A stretch of 64,000 nt of DNA from Pseudomonas capeferrum. Its GTDB lineage: Bacteria > Pseudomonadota > Gammaproteobacteria > Pseudomonadales > Pseudomonadaceae. This document shows, in pieces, positions 26,412 through 34,671 of the stretch. The DNA lies in the NCBI RefSeq assembly GCF_000731675.1, contig NZ_JMIT01000002.1, positions 347,456 through 411,455 on the forward strand. Reading direction: 5' to 3'. A model generated the notes under the pieces. It was not told where the DNA came from. It searched no databases and saw only the letters and a program-made list of their open reading frames with translations. The translations under genes were made by a program, and so were the position numbers. Numbering within the stretch: the first letter of the stretch is position 1; each line of letters starts with the position of its first letter.

Positions 26412-26825
26412 ATGAAACCGTACCTCTTCCTTATTGCACTCCTGACGATGTTGGCCGGTTGCGATCAACAACCGACAGGCGAGGTGATGCCAGCGGAAAA
26501 ATCGGCCAACACCCTGCGCCTGAGTGACGCTACCTATGTGCTCCTCCGGGGCACACATCAGAAGTCGCACAAAAAGCCGAACAGTGCTGGGTTCCTGAGC
26601 ATGCACGAATTTGTGTATCCCGGCGTTGACAAGATTGCCGAAAATGACGTTTACGCCGTGCTGAAAAATAATGGCTATACACGCAAGATCATTACCAACG
26701 ACGCAACCCAATTCAAAGTGCAGTATTACAAAAAATCAGTGCCGCCAATCGGGGCAATATTTATTACTCGTGCCAAGGATGATGGGCACGAGACCCTCGC
26801 CAGTATCTATTGGCAGGAAAAATAA
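26412..26825 (+). CDS. Small lipoprotein, paralogue of the one at 31143
   Basis: 137 residues. Signal peptide with lipobox 'LLTMLAGC' (Cys17), then 'DQQ': Asp at +2 is the classic E. coli inner-membrane retention signal, though Pseudomonas rules differ. The C-terminal half aligns with the 31143 lipoprotein: 'VQYYKKSVPPIGAIFI' against 'VHYMKKNSPTIGVLI', and both end 'SIYWQEK'. I do not recognise a named family. It lies 12 bases after the GT-DUF6270 gene and 3 bases before the membrane gene at 26829, so it is in the same operon. Possible role: accessory factor for assembly or export of the island glycan (inference). Confidence 0.75.
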   Translation: MKPYLFLIALLTMLAGCDQQPTGEVMPAEKSANTLRLSDATYVLLRGTHQKSHKKPNSAGFLSMHEFVYPGVDKIAENDVYAVLKNNGYTRKIITNDATQFKVQYYKKSVPPIGAIFITRAKDDGHETLASIYWQEK

Positions 26826-26828
26826 TGA

Positions 26829-28604
26829 ATGCTCGCAGCACCTTTGCTCATACGGTTTCAGTTTAGTATGAAACTCCAGCAGCAGATAAAAGCTACCATC
26901 GGCTGGTGTATTTCCCTGGGCGTGAAATTCGTCAAGGTGGTGCCGATCATTACCGGCCTGGTGCAAATCAGTACTTTGGCGAGCCAGATATTTCTTTTAC
27001 TGGCTTTCTTCCTGCCCCTCAAAGTCATCATTCTCCTGGGCTCAGAAAAAACGCCTGCCTATTTTCCTTCGATCCTGCATACGCTCGAGAAGGATCATTT
27101 GATCTATGCATTGACGGCAGCGGCGGCCCTTTCCTATATCGCCTATCTGCTGGCGGAACTGGCGACCGCACTGCTGTGCCGTAAAGGCACCCAGACCCTC
27201 CTCGCTCGCACGTCCAAGCTCAATTTGTTCGAGAACCAGGAAAAAATTGCCACCAACGCCTACTCTCGCTTCAACCGAGCGATGGCAGGGGGGGCTTTTT
27301 TCGGCTTGAGCACGGTGGCGCTTGCCTTTGTATACCCGAGCCTGCTGCTGGCGATTTTCGCGTATCTGGCCGTAGCATTGACCGTTTGCGTGCTGGCCTA
27401 CAACCACAGCAAGCGCATTCGCGATAGCTTCCACCAGCACTACAGCCCTATTCTGAATGCCTTGGCGGCAACAGGGTTCCTGCTGAGTTTCTTCGTCCTG
27501 GTGACTGACTTCCTGTATTTCCAGCACACCAAGATTTTCAACGCCGTCATCGCCGTTCTGATCATGCGCCAGGGCTTGCAGCGACTGTCGAGCATGATGC
27601 TGGACGTTATCGGCCTGCGCATTCAGCATCGGCAGGTCAATGCGCTGTTTTATCAGTCTCAGCCGCTCATCGAACTGCGCCCGCAAAGCAATGGCTTGGA
27701 CTATATCCTGCAGGCAGAAAACAGAGACAAATGGGTGCGCGAGCTGCTTCAAAAACTGAATGCTGAGGCGGTCGACAGCTATCAGATGCAATGGCATCAG
27801 GTGGGCTTTACCGATATCTACGCCTTCACCCTGCAGTTCGCCGATGACGCCGTTGAGCACAGCCTGCTGGTCAAAGTGTTTGGCAACAACATCTCATCCT
27901 CGGCGCTGCAGGAACGGGCGCTGCTGACGACGCAACGCGGCTTGCCAGTCTTGCCCTTTGTGGGTCATTACAAGGTCAGCAATATAGATTGCCATGTCTA
28001 TCGATTTGAAGCGTCTGACAAGCTGGCCGGCCGGCAGATTGGCGAAGGCATACTTGGCGTGGCAAAGAGGCTGATACTACTGGAGCCCGCTGCAGAGCTG
28101 ATTGCCCAATTCACCCGCACGCGCTTGTACCTCGAACAACGTCTTGATGAAGCCACGATCAGCTCGCTCCGTCTGGCGTGTATCAATGATGACGACACTC
28201 AACGTGTCGAGCGCATCATCAACACCCTGCCGTGCATTACCCGGCAACTGGCCGAGCTTCCTCGCCAGATCGTGCCCCTGGATGTCACCAACAACACACT
28301 ACTGGCGTCCCCCTCCTCCGGCTTTGTCCTCAGCCACTGGAGTAACTGGCGCATTGAAGCGATTGGCTGCAGTTGGCCAATCGCGCAAAAAGATGCGCTT
28401 TTCGAAACGCTCGGCTCTAGCGACCAGCGCCCGGCACTTGCTAACGCCGAGCAGCAAAAGGTTTGGCTGGCTGCACTGATGTACATGCTGGAAAGACATA
28501 TTGTGCGTAAAGACTATTCGGCAGCCCTTGCATTGACACCTGACATCGTCAGCTGCATCGAGATTTTTGATACACCCACAGCTGTAGAGGGCGCGACGCA
28601 ATGA
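26829..28604 (+). CDS. Membrane protein: ABC-exporter-like membrane domain joined to a degenerate kinase-like domain
   Basis: 591 residues. The first ~280 residues have about six hydrophobic segments laid out like a type I ABC-exporter membrane domain, including the end pattern 'IMRQGLQRLSSMMLDVIG' where exporters lead into the nucleotide-binding domain. No Walker A, LSGGQ or Walker B follows. Instead residues ~330-560 resemble a decayed aminoglycoside-phosphotransferase/kinase fold: 'LLVKVFG' (beta-3 Lys), 'VPLDVTNNTLL' (HxDxxxxN-like loop) and 'VLSHWSNWRIEAIG', with His where the metal-binding Asp is expected. ATG at 26829 has AGGA 12 bases upstream; ATG 26868 is an alternative without a site. 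The stop overlaps the next start (ATGA). Both domain readings are by eye. Confidence 0.55.
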   Translation: MLAAPLLIRFQFSMKLQQQIKATIGWCISLGVKFVKVVPIITGLVQISTLASQIFLLLAFFLPLKVIILLGSEKTPAYFPSILHTLEKDHLIYALTAAAALSYIAYLLAELATALLCRKGTQTLLARTSKLNLFENQEKIATNAYSRFNRAMAGGAFFGLSTVALAFVYPSLLLAIFAYLAVALTVCVLAYNHSKRIRDSFHQHYSPILNALAATGFLLSFFVLVTDFLYFQHTKIFNAVIAVLIMRQGLQRLSSMMLDVIGLRIQHRQVNALFYQSQPLIELRPQSNGLDYILQAENRDKWVRELLQKLNAEAVDSYQMQWHQVGFTDIYAFTLQFADDAVEHSLLVKVFGNNISSSALQERALLTTQRGLPVLPFVGHYKVSNIDCHVYRFEASDKLAGRQIGEGILGVAKRLILLEPAAELIAQFTRTRLYLEQRLDEATISSLRLACINDDDTQRVERIINTLPCITRQLAELPRQIVPLDVTNNTLLASPSSGFVLSHWSNWRIEAIGCSWPIAQKDALFETLGSSDQRPALANAEQQKVWLAALMYMLERHIVRKDYSAALALTPDIVSCIEIFDTPTAVEGATQ

Positions 28605-29836
28605 CGAAAGTCTCGATGATTGTATGGAATGAATTCCTCAACGACGCGCGCGTGATGAAGGAAGCTCAAACGCTGCAACGGGCCGGATATCAAGTTCGCG
28701 TGTTCGCACTGCACACGCCAGGCGTCACCCAACAGCAGGCGGTGCTCGACGATGGCATAGAAGTTGTTCGAGTGGCCCGCTCGCCGCTTTGGAAACTGCG
28801 TAAGAAGAACCTGCAGCCTGCGGTGAAAGCCGGTGGCGAGTCTCAGCAGTCCGCGCCGGTGAAGCCCAGCCTGAAATTGCTTGTTCTAAGAGCTGTATCA
28901 CGCGGGTGGACGCACCTCGCGCTGCTGTTCAAGATGCTTGAGTACCGGGCGATGGTCGTGCACTCGCATGACGTCAATACCCTGCCCACCGCCTGGCTGG
29001 CAGCAAAATTGTCACGCGCCAGGCTGGTGTACGACGCACACGAAATCAGTACCAGCCGAGAAGGCTACAAGAGTCTGCGGAAGGTCGTCGGGTTTGTAGA
29101 AAAACAGCTGATGCCCTCGGCAAATGGCACGATCACCACAACCGACGCACGGGCCAAGTACTTTGCTCGCGCCTATGGCGTGGAGCGGCCATTGGTTCTA
29201 CAAAACCGACCCAGGCTGATTGAAAGCCCACCCTCGAACCGCATTCGAGAAGAGCTCGGCCTGGTCGAGCCGTGGCCGATCGTTCTTTATCAAGGTGGTT
29301 TACAGCAAGGCCGCGGGCTGGAAAAACTGGTCCGCACGGCGCAGCACGTGCCTGATTGTTACTTTGTGCTGATCGGCGGAGGCCGGTTGACCCAACCGCT
29401 CACGCAGTTGGCGCAAGAACTGAACCTGCAGCACAAAGTGCATTTCATTCCAACGGTGGCCCTGGCCGAACTGCCAAGCTATACGGCCTCTGCCGACGTG
29501 GGTGTGCAACCTATTGAAAACACCTGCCTCAATCATTACACCACGGATTCGAACAAACTCTTCGAGTATGTAATCGCCGGGCTACCGGTGATTGCCACTG
29601 ACTTCCCTGAAATCCGCAGGATTGTCAGAAGCAATGACATCGGCCTGCTGGTACCGGCCAATAACGAGCAAGCCCTCAGCCGCACAATCATTCAATTGCT
29701 GGAAGACCCCGCGCTGCGCGCACGGTTCGCCAGCAACGCCAGGAAGACGGCGCAAAACTTGAATTGGGAAAGCCAGGAAAAGTGTTTAGTTGATCTCTAC
29801 GAGCGGGTGCTGCTCACCCACGCTCACACCAGGTAA
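28601..29836 (+). CDS. GT4-family glycosyltransferase
   Basis: 411 residues, GT-B fold. N-terminal domain from 'VSMIVWNEFLNDARVMKEA' and 'VHSHDVNTLPTAWLA'; C-terminal nucleotide-sugar domain with 'VLYQGGLQQGRGLEKLV' and the retaining E-x7-E-like segment 'NKLFEYVIAGLPVIATDFP'. The start overlaps the stop of the membrane protein gene by 4 bases, indicating translational coupling. The next glycosyltransferase starts 7 bases downstream. Donor and acceptor cannot be assigned; adjacency to wecBC makes UDP-ManNAcA or UDP-HexNAc donors plausible. Confidence 0.9.
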   Translation: MTKVSMIVWNEFLNDARVMKEAQTLQRAGYQVRVFALHTPGVTQQQAVLDDGIEVVRVARSPLWKLRKKNLQPAVKAGGESQQSAPVKPSLKLLVLRAVSRGWTHLALLFKMLEYRAMVVHSHDVNTLPTAWLAAKLSRARLVYDAHEISTSREGYKSLRKVVGFVEKQLMPSANGTITTTDARAKYFARAYGVERPLVLQNRPRLIESPPSNRIREELGLVEPWPIVLYQGGLQQGRGLEKLVRTAQHVPDCYFVLIGGGRLTQPLTQLAQELNLQHKVHFIPTVALAELPSYTASADVGVQPIENTCLNHYTTDSNKLFEYVIAGLPVIATDFPEIRRIVRSNDIGLLVPANNEQALSRTIIQLLEDPALRARFASNARKTAQNLNWESQEKCLVDLYERVLLTHAHTR

Positions 29837-29843
29837 CCCGGCC

Positions 29844-31070
29844 GTGAAGACACGCATTCTCTTTTTGAGTTTTTACTACCCGCCGGACCTGTCGGCAGGC
29901 TCCTTCCGTGCCGAGGCATTGGTAAAAGCACTCTTGGATAATGTTGGCGACCATGTGGAAATCGATGTCGTTACCACACAGCCCAACCGGTACCATACCT
30001 TCAAGACCACGGCCTCGAGCTTTGAGCAGTCGCCGAGCCTGACCGTACGGCGACTGGCGGTGCCTGCCCATAAAAGTGGTTTCATTGACCAGGCGTTTTC
30101 ATTCGGCTCGTTTGCCTACCAAGTATGCAAAGTAGCCAACAGCAAACAGTACGACCTGATCTTTGCCACCTCTTCGCGCTTGATGACAGCCTCGCTGGGC
30201 GCTTACATCTCCCGAAAAACAGGTACCAAGCTGTATCTTGACATTCGAGATATTTTTGTCGACACCTTGCAAGGGGTACTGCCACCTACCCTCGGCAAAC
30301 TAGCTTCTGTTGTCTTTTCATCCATTGAAGCTAGCACGATCCGACAGGCTGACAAAGTTAATCTTATTTCACCTGGGTTTACGCCCTATTTTAACAAGCG
30401 CTACCCCGACAAGGTATTCACCTTGCATACCAACGGGATCGATGAGCTCTTCCTCACGCCGCCGCCGTTGCCGCCGGCACCGGTCGTCACGCAATACCTG
30501 CCTGCGCTACCGCGCCGATTGAAAATTGTGTACGCAGGCAACATTGGTACCGGGCAAGGCCTGCACCTCATTGTCCCGCAATTGGCCAAGCACCTCGAGG
30601 ATGAAGCCGACTTTCATCTGATCGGATCTGGCGGGGCCATCGAGCGCTTGAAGAAAGCACTGGCTCGCGAGCAGGTGACGAACGTCTATCTCGCGCCCCC
30701 GATGAAACGTGACTCTTTATTGAAGCTTTATCGTGAAGCCGATGTACTGTTCTTGCACTTGAATGACATGAAGGCGTTCCGTCGAGTATTGCCCTCCAAG
30801 CTGTTCGAGTACGCAGCAACTCAGAAACCTATTTTGGCAGGTTTGTCCGGGTACCCAGGTCGATTTGCAAGCAGACGCATTCACAATACGGCCGTATTCA
30901 GCCCCTGTGATCTCGAAGCCGCTATCAGATCATTCAGGAGCCTGGAACTGGGCCCCACAGCTCGAAATGATTTCATACAAAAATACTCGCGAACAGCTAT
31001 CAAAAGGAGGATGGCCTTCGACTTGCTGACCACATCACCCAAGCATTCGGAGTTCGAGCAAACTGAATAG
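29844..31070 (+). CDS. GT4-family glycosyltransferase
   Basis: 408 residues, GT-B fold. It begins 'VKTRILFLSFYYPPDLSAGS', typical of the WbuB-like subgroup, with 'KLYLDIRDIFVDTL' in the first domain, 'IVYAGNIGTGQGLHLIV' opening the second and 'PSKLFEYAATQKPILAG' as the donor-site helix. The GTG at 29844 is chosen: it follows the stop of the previous gene by 7 bases and has AGG 10 bases upstream; the frame extends to 29790 but would overlap the previous gene without a family match. Last gene of the tight operon run before the second lipoprotein. Confidence 0.88.
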   Translation: MKTRILFLSFYYPPDLSAGSFRAEALVKALLDNVGDHVEIDVVTTQPNRYHTFKTTASSFEQSPSLTVRRLAVPAHKSGFIDQAFSFGSFAYQVCKVANSKQYDLIFATSSRLMTASLGAYISRKTGTKLYLDIRDIFVDTLQGVLPPTLGKLASVVFSSIEASTIRQADKVNLISPGFTPYFNKRYPDKVFTLHTNGIDELFLTPPPLPPAPVVTQYLPALPRRLKIVYAGNIGTGQGLHLIVPQLAKHLEDEADFHLIGSGGAIERLKKALAREQVTNVYLAPPMKRDSLLKLYREADVLFLHLNDMKAFRRVLPSKLFEYAATQKPILAGLSGYPGRFASRRIHNTAVFSPCDLEAAIRSFRSLELGPTARNDFIQKYSRTAIKRRMAFDLLTTSPKHSEFEQTE

Positions 31071-31142
31071 TCAAGGGTCGACAAGTTTGCTAGAATTCAG
31101 AGTTTAAATTTACATTAACAAACCCAAGGTCTAACGCTTAAC

Positions 31143-31526
31143 ATGAAAAAAATCACCTACGTCGCGGTTTTGTCCTGCCTGCTCGCTTTGGGCGGCTGCA
31201 ATGAAGAAAAAGGGACTGACATCCAACTTCCTTCCGGCGAAAAGCTGACACTGCAAGGGAACATGACCAAGAATGTTGCCAAACCTATCGAAAACGGCAC
31301 GCTGAAAACTTACGACATCCAGTACAACCTGGCTCAGGCTGAAGCCAAGGCCAAAGTTGATGAGCGCTTCCGCGCACTGGGGTATGTTGCTGCCGAGCAG
31401 CCAAACGCTGAATCCGCGGCAGTTAAAGTACATTACATGAAGAAAAACTCTCCAACCATTGGCGTGTTGATCAACGACAAAAACCCCGCGCTGGTCAGCA
31501 TTTACTGGCAGGAAAAGCAGCAATAA
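31143..31526 (+). CDS. Small lipoprotein, paralogue of the one at 26412
   Basis: 127 residues. Lipobox 'LLALGGC' (Cys19) followed by 'NEE', so no Asp at +2, unlike its paralogue. The mature part has 'LPSGEKLTLQGN' and a C-terminal half shared with the 26412 protein ('VHYMKKNSPTIGVLI', 'VSIYWQEKQQ'). It lies 72 bases after the GT4 gene; that gap is AT-rich ('TAGAATTCAGAGTTTAAATTT') and could hold its own promoter. It ends at a strong terminator, which closes the first island transcription unit. Function unknown. Confidence 0.75.
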   Translation: MKKITYVAVLSCLLALGGCNEEKGTDIQLPSGEKLTLQGNMTKNVAKPIENGTLKTYDIQYNLAQAEAKAKVDERFRALGYVAAEQPNAESAAVKVHYMKKNSPTIGVLINDKNPALVSIYWQEKQQ

Positions 31527-31567
31527 TAGCCTGCAGATTAAATGAAATCCTGCAGGTGGCAGGTATC

Positions 31568-31608
31568 AATATTCCCATTGCAGATGCAATCTCAATGGGA
31601 ATATTTTT
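31568..31608 (+). terminator. Rho-independent terminator closing the main island operon
   Basis: AATATTCCCATTG (31568-31580), 12-base loop, CAATGGGAATATT (31593-31605) followed by T's: a perfect 13-bp stem 42 bases after the lipoprotein stop. The rest of the gap up to 31881 is AT-rich without a recognisable gene and probably holds a promoter for the next gene. Confidence 0.9.
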
Positions 31609-31881
31609 GACCTTAATAATACCCCTTTCGACTTAATGAGCATCCGGGGCACTTTCCAGGCACGAATATGGAAACCTCAACAGCTTGAACCTTCACGCAG
31701 ATGATCAGTGTCACTCACTCCGCTTATTGAGACTACCGAAGCTCAATCTAATACAACGATCAAACGCTTCACCGTGCGCAAGCGCCCGCCCTATAAAACA
31801 CGCTAATAAGCGCTAGCAGCTTGCTGCTACACCAGCGCAAACACCAAAAACTACCCCCATGGAAGCCAGGTAGCACAGCAC

Positions 31882-32856
31882 ATGAAAATACATTATGAAA
31901 CACTAACACAGGACTGGTTCGACAAAGCCCTAAGCACAGGGCCTCACAAATCCAACTGGATACCGAAACACCACCTTGATCTTTTTAGGCCGTGGCCCGA
32001 AAAGTACGTCAATCTCTATCATCAGCCATTTAACCCTTTTGCATTTGCGATCAATGCGTGCGCGCTGGCAACCTCATGCAAAACGCATGGCGCCCTTAAA
32101 ACTATACTCGACCAAATTGACTATCTCGACCTAGCGGCAAGCAGTTATACTGAAACCATTGGGAACCATACCTACATTAGAAACAACTTTGATTTCCCCA
32201 TGTACTGGGCCACCATGAAAAAGCCTTTTTATGGCGCCTTTATGAATGCCTATACTGCATACGGCTACATCAAGCTGCACGAAGCCACCAATGACGAAAA
32301 GTACTTCAACAAGGCGCTCAGACTAATAACAACCCTGACCTCAAAAGACGCACACATACAACTCTCCAACTATGATTCCGATGGAGATTTTTGGCTCTAC
32401 GAATATGTGTTCACCCCACAAGATACTGAAATCGAGTACCTAAAAGACATCGGCACTGAAATACAAGAGGACGGCAGGATGCGCTTTCGCGTTTTCAACG
32501 GCCACATTGCCGCGATTTTCGCATTAATGAAATTCAGAAAGCACACCAGCATGAGCTTTGTTGATGAAGCGATTGAGCAGTCCATTCTAACGATGTCCAA
32601 GAATCTAAACTTGCAACTTTTCAAGCAAAAATACTTTTCTTACTCGATTGAGGCCGCTGTGTTACCGGATTACGGACAGAAGAGAGCGGTCCATCTGGCC
32701 AAACACCTCGCCGAAGCAACAGATGATAAAACCCTTAAACTCACTCATGAGGCGTTTGATACTTTTTACAACGAGTCCCTGAAGACGTGCGAACAGGAAA
32801 CCTATCTGGCGGGGAGAAAATCAGCACTGGACCTCTACACCCCACTGAGAGCATAA
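31882..32856 (+). CDS. D-glucuronyl C5-epimerase-like protein
   Basis: 324 residues, no signal peptide. The pattern follows the C-terminal (alpha/alpha toroid) domain of D-glucuronyl C5-epimerases: an early Y-x-Q-P-x-N-P hydrophobic helix ('YHQPFNPFAFAINACALA'), 'PFYGAFMNAYTAYGYIKLH', a Tyr-rich 'GDFWLYEYVF', then 'FRVFNGHIAAIFALMKF', matching the vertebrate enzyme's order W-Y-E-E-Y-P ... V-L-N-G-F-x-Y-S-L. Those enzymes invert C5 of uronic acids within a polymer. With wecBC upstream, a ManNAcA-containing glycan is a possible substrate (inference). Base composition is lower in GC than the surrounding genes, suggesting separate acquisition. Confidence 0.65.
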   Translation: MKIHYETLTQDWFDKALSTGPHKSNWIPKHHLDLFRPWPEKYVNLYHQPFNPFAFAINACALATSCKTHGALKTILDQIDYLDLAASSYTETIGNHTYIRNNFDFPMYWATMKKPFYGAFMNAYTAYGYIKLHEATNDEKYFNKALRLITTLTSKDAHIQLSNYDSDGDFWLYEYVFTPQDTEIEYLKDIGTEIQEDGRMRFRVFNGHIAAIFALMKFRKHTSMSFVDEAIEQSILTMSKNLNLQLFKQKYFSYSIEAAVLPDYGQKRAVHLAKHLAEATDDKTLKLTHEAFDTFYNESLKTCEQETYLAGRKSALDLYTPLRA

Positions 32857-33452
32857 GTCTATGCATTCGACGCTTTCATGGCACCGGCGAGGGCCCTTAA
32901 GACATACTACCAAGCGCGCTTAATTCACCTAACAATACACCTAGTACACACTTAGTATTAACACCGACTCTACTGCGGCAATCTGGACCACGGTGCAACC
33001 GCATACAATGCCGCAGAGTCAATCATGCGTCGTTTGGTGCCGGCGAAGCCCTGAGCAATGACGAATACCAACATGCCAGGCCTACATAGCTCTCTGCCAC
33101 TGTCATGGCTCTCTGACACTCTCTGCGGATAGCGTGGGCACCTGCCGAATTGTAGAACGCTTCGACACCCAAAGGTCCTTTTTTCTCAGCTCGACCAAGC
33201 GCTCAGCGTTTTTGTAGTGACGAGCGCGTTGCATTCCTCGGCCAGCTATGGATAATGAATTCTCAATTATATTCACATGGCATTCGCTGGAGCATCTATG
33301 TTCACCCCTACAAGGAGTGCTGGCAGTTCGGGAGTCCGCGCAGCTTGCGCACACACTCTGCCTATTCGTTCTTGCGGGGAATTATTGAACTTATGGCCAT
33401 GCTTGTTATGCAATGTTGATCATAGCGTCCGTACAAAAGGCTGGCATAAATA
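32857..33452. other. 596-base AT-richer gap, no supported gene
   Basis: No convincing coding sequence. An imperfect inverted repeat (GACTCTACTGCGGCA at 32966-32980 and TGCCGCAGAGTC at 33009-33020) may terminate the epimerase-like gene. A minus-strand frame at 33103-33354 has no recognised motif and no good start. The rest has many short AT runs and is probably a mix of promoter for the DUF6270 gene and remnant DNA. I see no inverted terminal repeats of an insertion sequence. Confidence 0.4.
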
Positions 33453-34532
33453 GTGATCAAGAACTTACTGATCTACGGTAGCTGCGTATCTAGAGACATT
33501 TTCAACCTTGAGGAGAGCCGTAACTTTAAGTTAACGGACTATTTCGCAAGATCCTCGATGGCTTCATTATGCAGTGAGCCCTATAAAAACACAGCCGCTT
33601 TAAATCGGATACCCTCGGCCTTCCAGCGCCGCATGGTGGCCTACGATTTCTCCAAAGAGCTTATAACTTCGGACCATAAAATCGCCAACGCTCACATTGT
33701 CTTAATTGATTTGATTGATGAAAGATTTGACCTTATAGCGTTGCCGACAGGGCACATCATCACCCACTCAAGCGAGCTCACTGAAAGCGGTCTGCTAGAA
33801 GAGAAAAGCACTCAAGGATTTAGACTCATCCCGCATGGCTCTGATGAACATCGATCACTATGGCTGCGCGGCATGCATCTGCTTTTCGAAGCGCTAAAGA
33901 AACACAACAAACTGGACCGCGTCATCGTAAACAAGGTATTTTGGGCATCAAAGTTCGAACAAGAAAGCGACACAAGCTTCCCCGTCGCTTCTGCGGCAGT
34001 CGACAAGGCTAACCGCGACCTTGAGTGGATGTACGAACAACTCAGCAACGAACTGAATGAAAGCCAGTTCCTGCACTTCGAGCCCGAATTCCTAACGGCT
34101 GATGCCTTTCACCGCTGGGGAGCTTCTCCGTTCCACTACTGCGAACGCTATTATCAAGAAGCTTTGGCACAGATTAACGCCAAACAAATAGCCGAAGATA
34201 AAACGGACATGCCGAACACGGACGTTGGCACTCACTCGCCTCCGGTCTCTTCCGGTGTGACGCTTTCTGTGGCGGCTTACCGCACCGAACGAGAAATTTT
34301 TACGCACTGTTCGTTGATACTGGGTGGCAAAATCTGTGACAGCGGTAACTTTGCTTTTTATCTTTTAATTGATGGCAATCGTCATGACATACGCTGGTAC
34401 GACGCGTCAGATAGCGCGCGCTTCCCTGTCCCTAACCAGCCTGGCGAACTGACTATTGCGGCGTTCTACAAAGACCACCAAGACAAAACAATCTCATTGA
34501 AATGCGATGTATTGCCATTGACTTTACCCTGA
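33453..34532 (+). CDS. DUF6270-domain protein with C-terminal beta-rich extension
   Basis: 359 residues. The DUF6270 core (about 1-245) opens 'IKNLLIYGSCVSRDIFNLEE', has 'HIVLIDLIDERFDLIALP' and closes 'WGASPFHYCERYY', the same W-x-x-x-P-[FY]-[HY]-Y-x-x-x-Y-Y motif that is duplicated at the end of the 24600 protein. The start motif G-S-x-x-S resembles the first block of SGNH hydrolases, so a hydrolase or acyltransferase role is possible but unproven. The last ~100 residues look beta-rich ('GNFAFYLLIDGNRHDIRWYD') and may bind a ligand. GTG start with AAGG 12 bases upstream. AT-richer than its neighbours. Confidence 0.7.
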   Translation: MIKNLLIYGSCVSRDIFNLEESRNFKLTDYFARSSMASLCSEPYKNTAALNRIPSAFQRRMVAYDFSKELITSDHKIANAHIVLIDLIDERFDLIALPTGHIITHSSELTESGLLEEKSTQGFRLIPHGSDEHRSLWLRGMHLLFEALKKHNKLDRVIVNKVFWASKFEQESDTSFPVASAAVDKANRDLEWMYEQLSNELNESQFLHFEPEFLTADAFHRWGASPFHYCERYYQEALAQINAKQIAEDKTDMPNTDVGTHSPPVSSGVTLSVAAYRTEREIFTHCSLILGGKICDSGNFAFYLLIDGNRHDIRWYDASDSARFPVPNQPGELTIAAFYKDHQDKTISLKCDVLPLTLP

Positions 34533-34559
34533 ATAAAGCAATGCGTTAAGGCATGTGCG

Positions 34560-34600
34560 AAACCTGCCAGCAAGCGCCTATCACTTAGGCTGGCAGGTTT
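34560..34600. terminator. Hairpin terminator at the right end of the island
   Basis: AAACCTGCCAGC (34560-34571) and GCTGGCAGGTTT (34589-34600) form a 12-bp stem with a short T-tail on the plus strand. It lies 28 bases after the DUF6270 stop and 70 bases before the 3' end of wbpM on the opposite strand, so it may serve both. Confidence 0.75.
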
Positions 34601-34671
34601 CATCACACCGACGGACCCAGTACTTAATCGAAAGCGAAATGCAGACGGGCAATCGCACACCCGCCCTCACC

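Noticed and set aside
33103..33354. 83-codon minus-strand gene or transposase remnant
   Set aside because: No transposase motif, terminal repeats or ribosome-binding site; left as unexplained AT-rich DNA.
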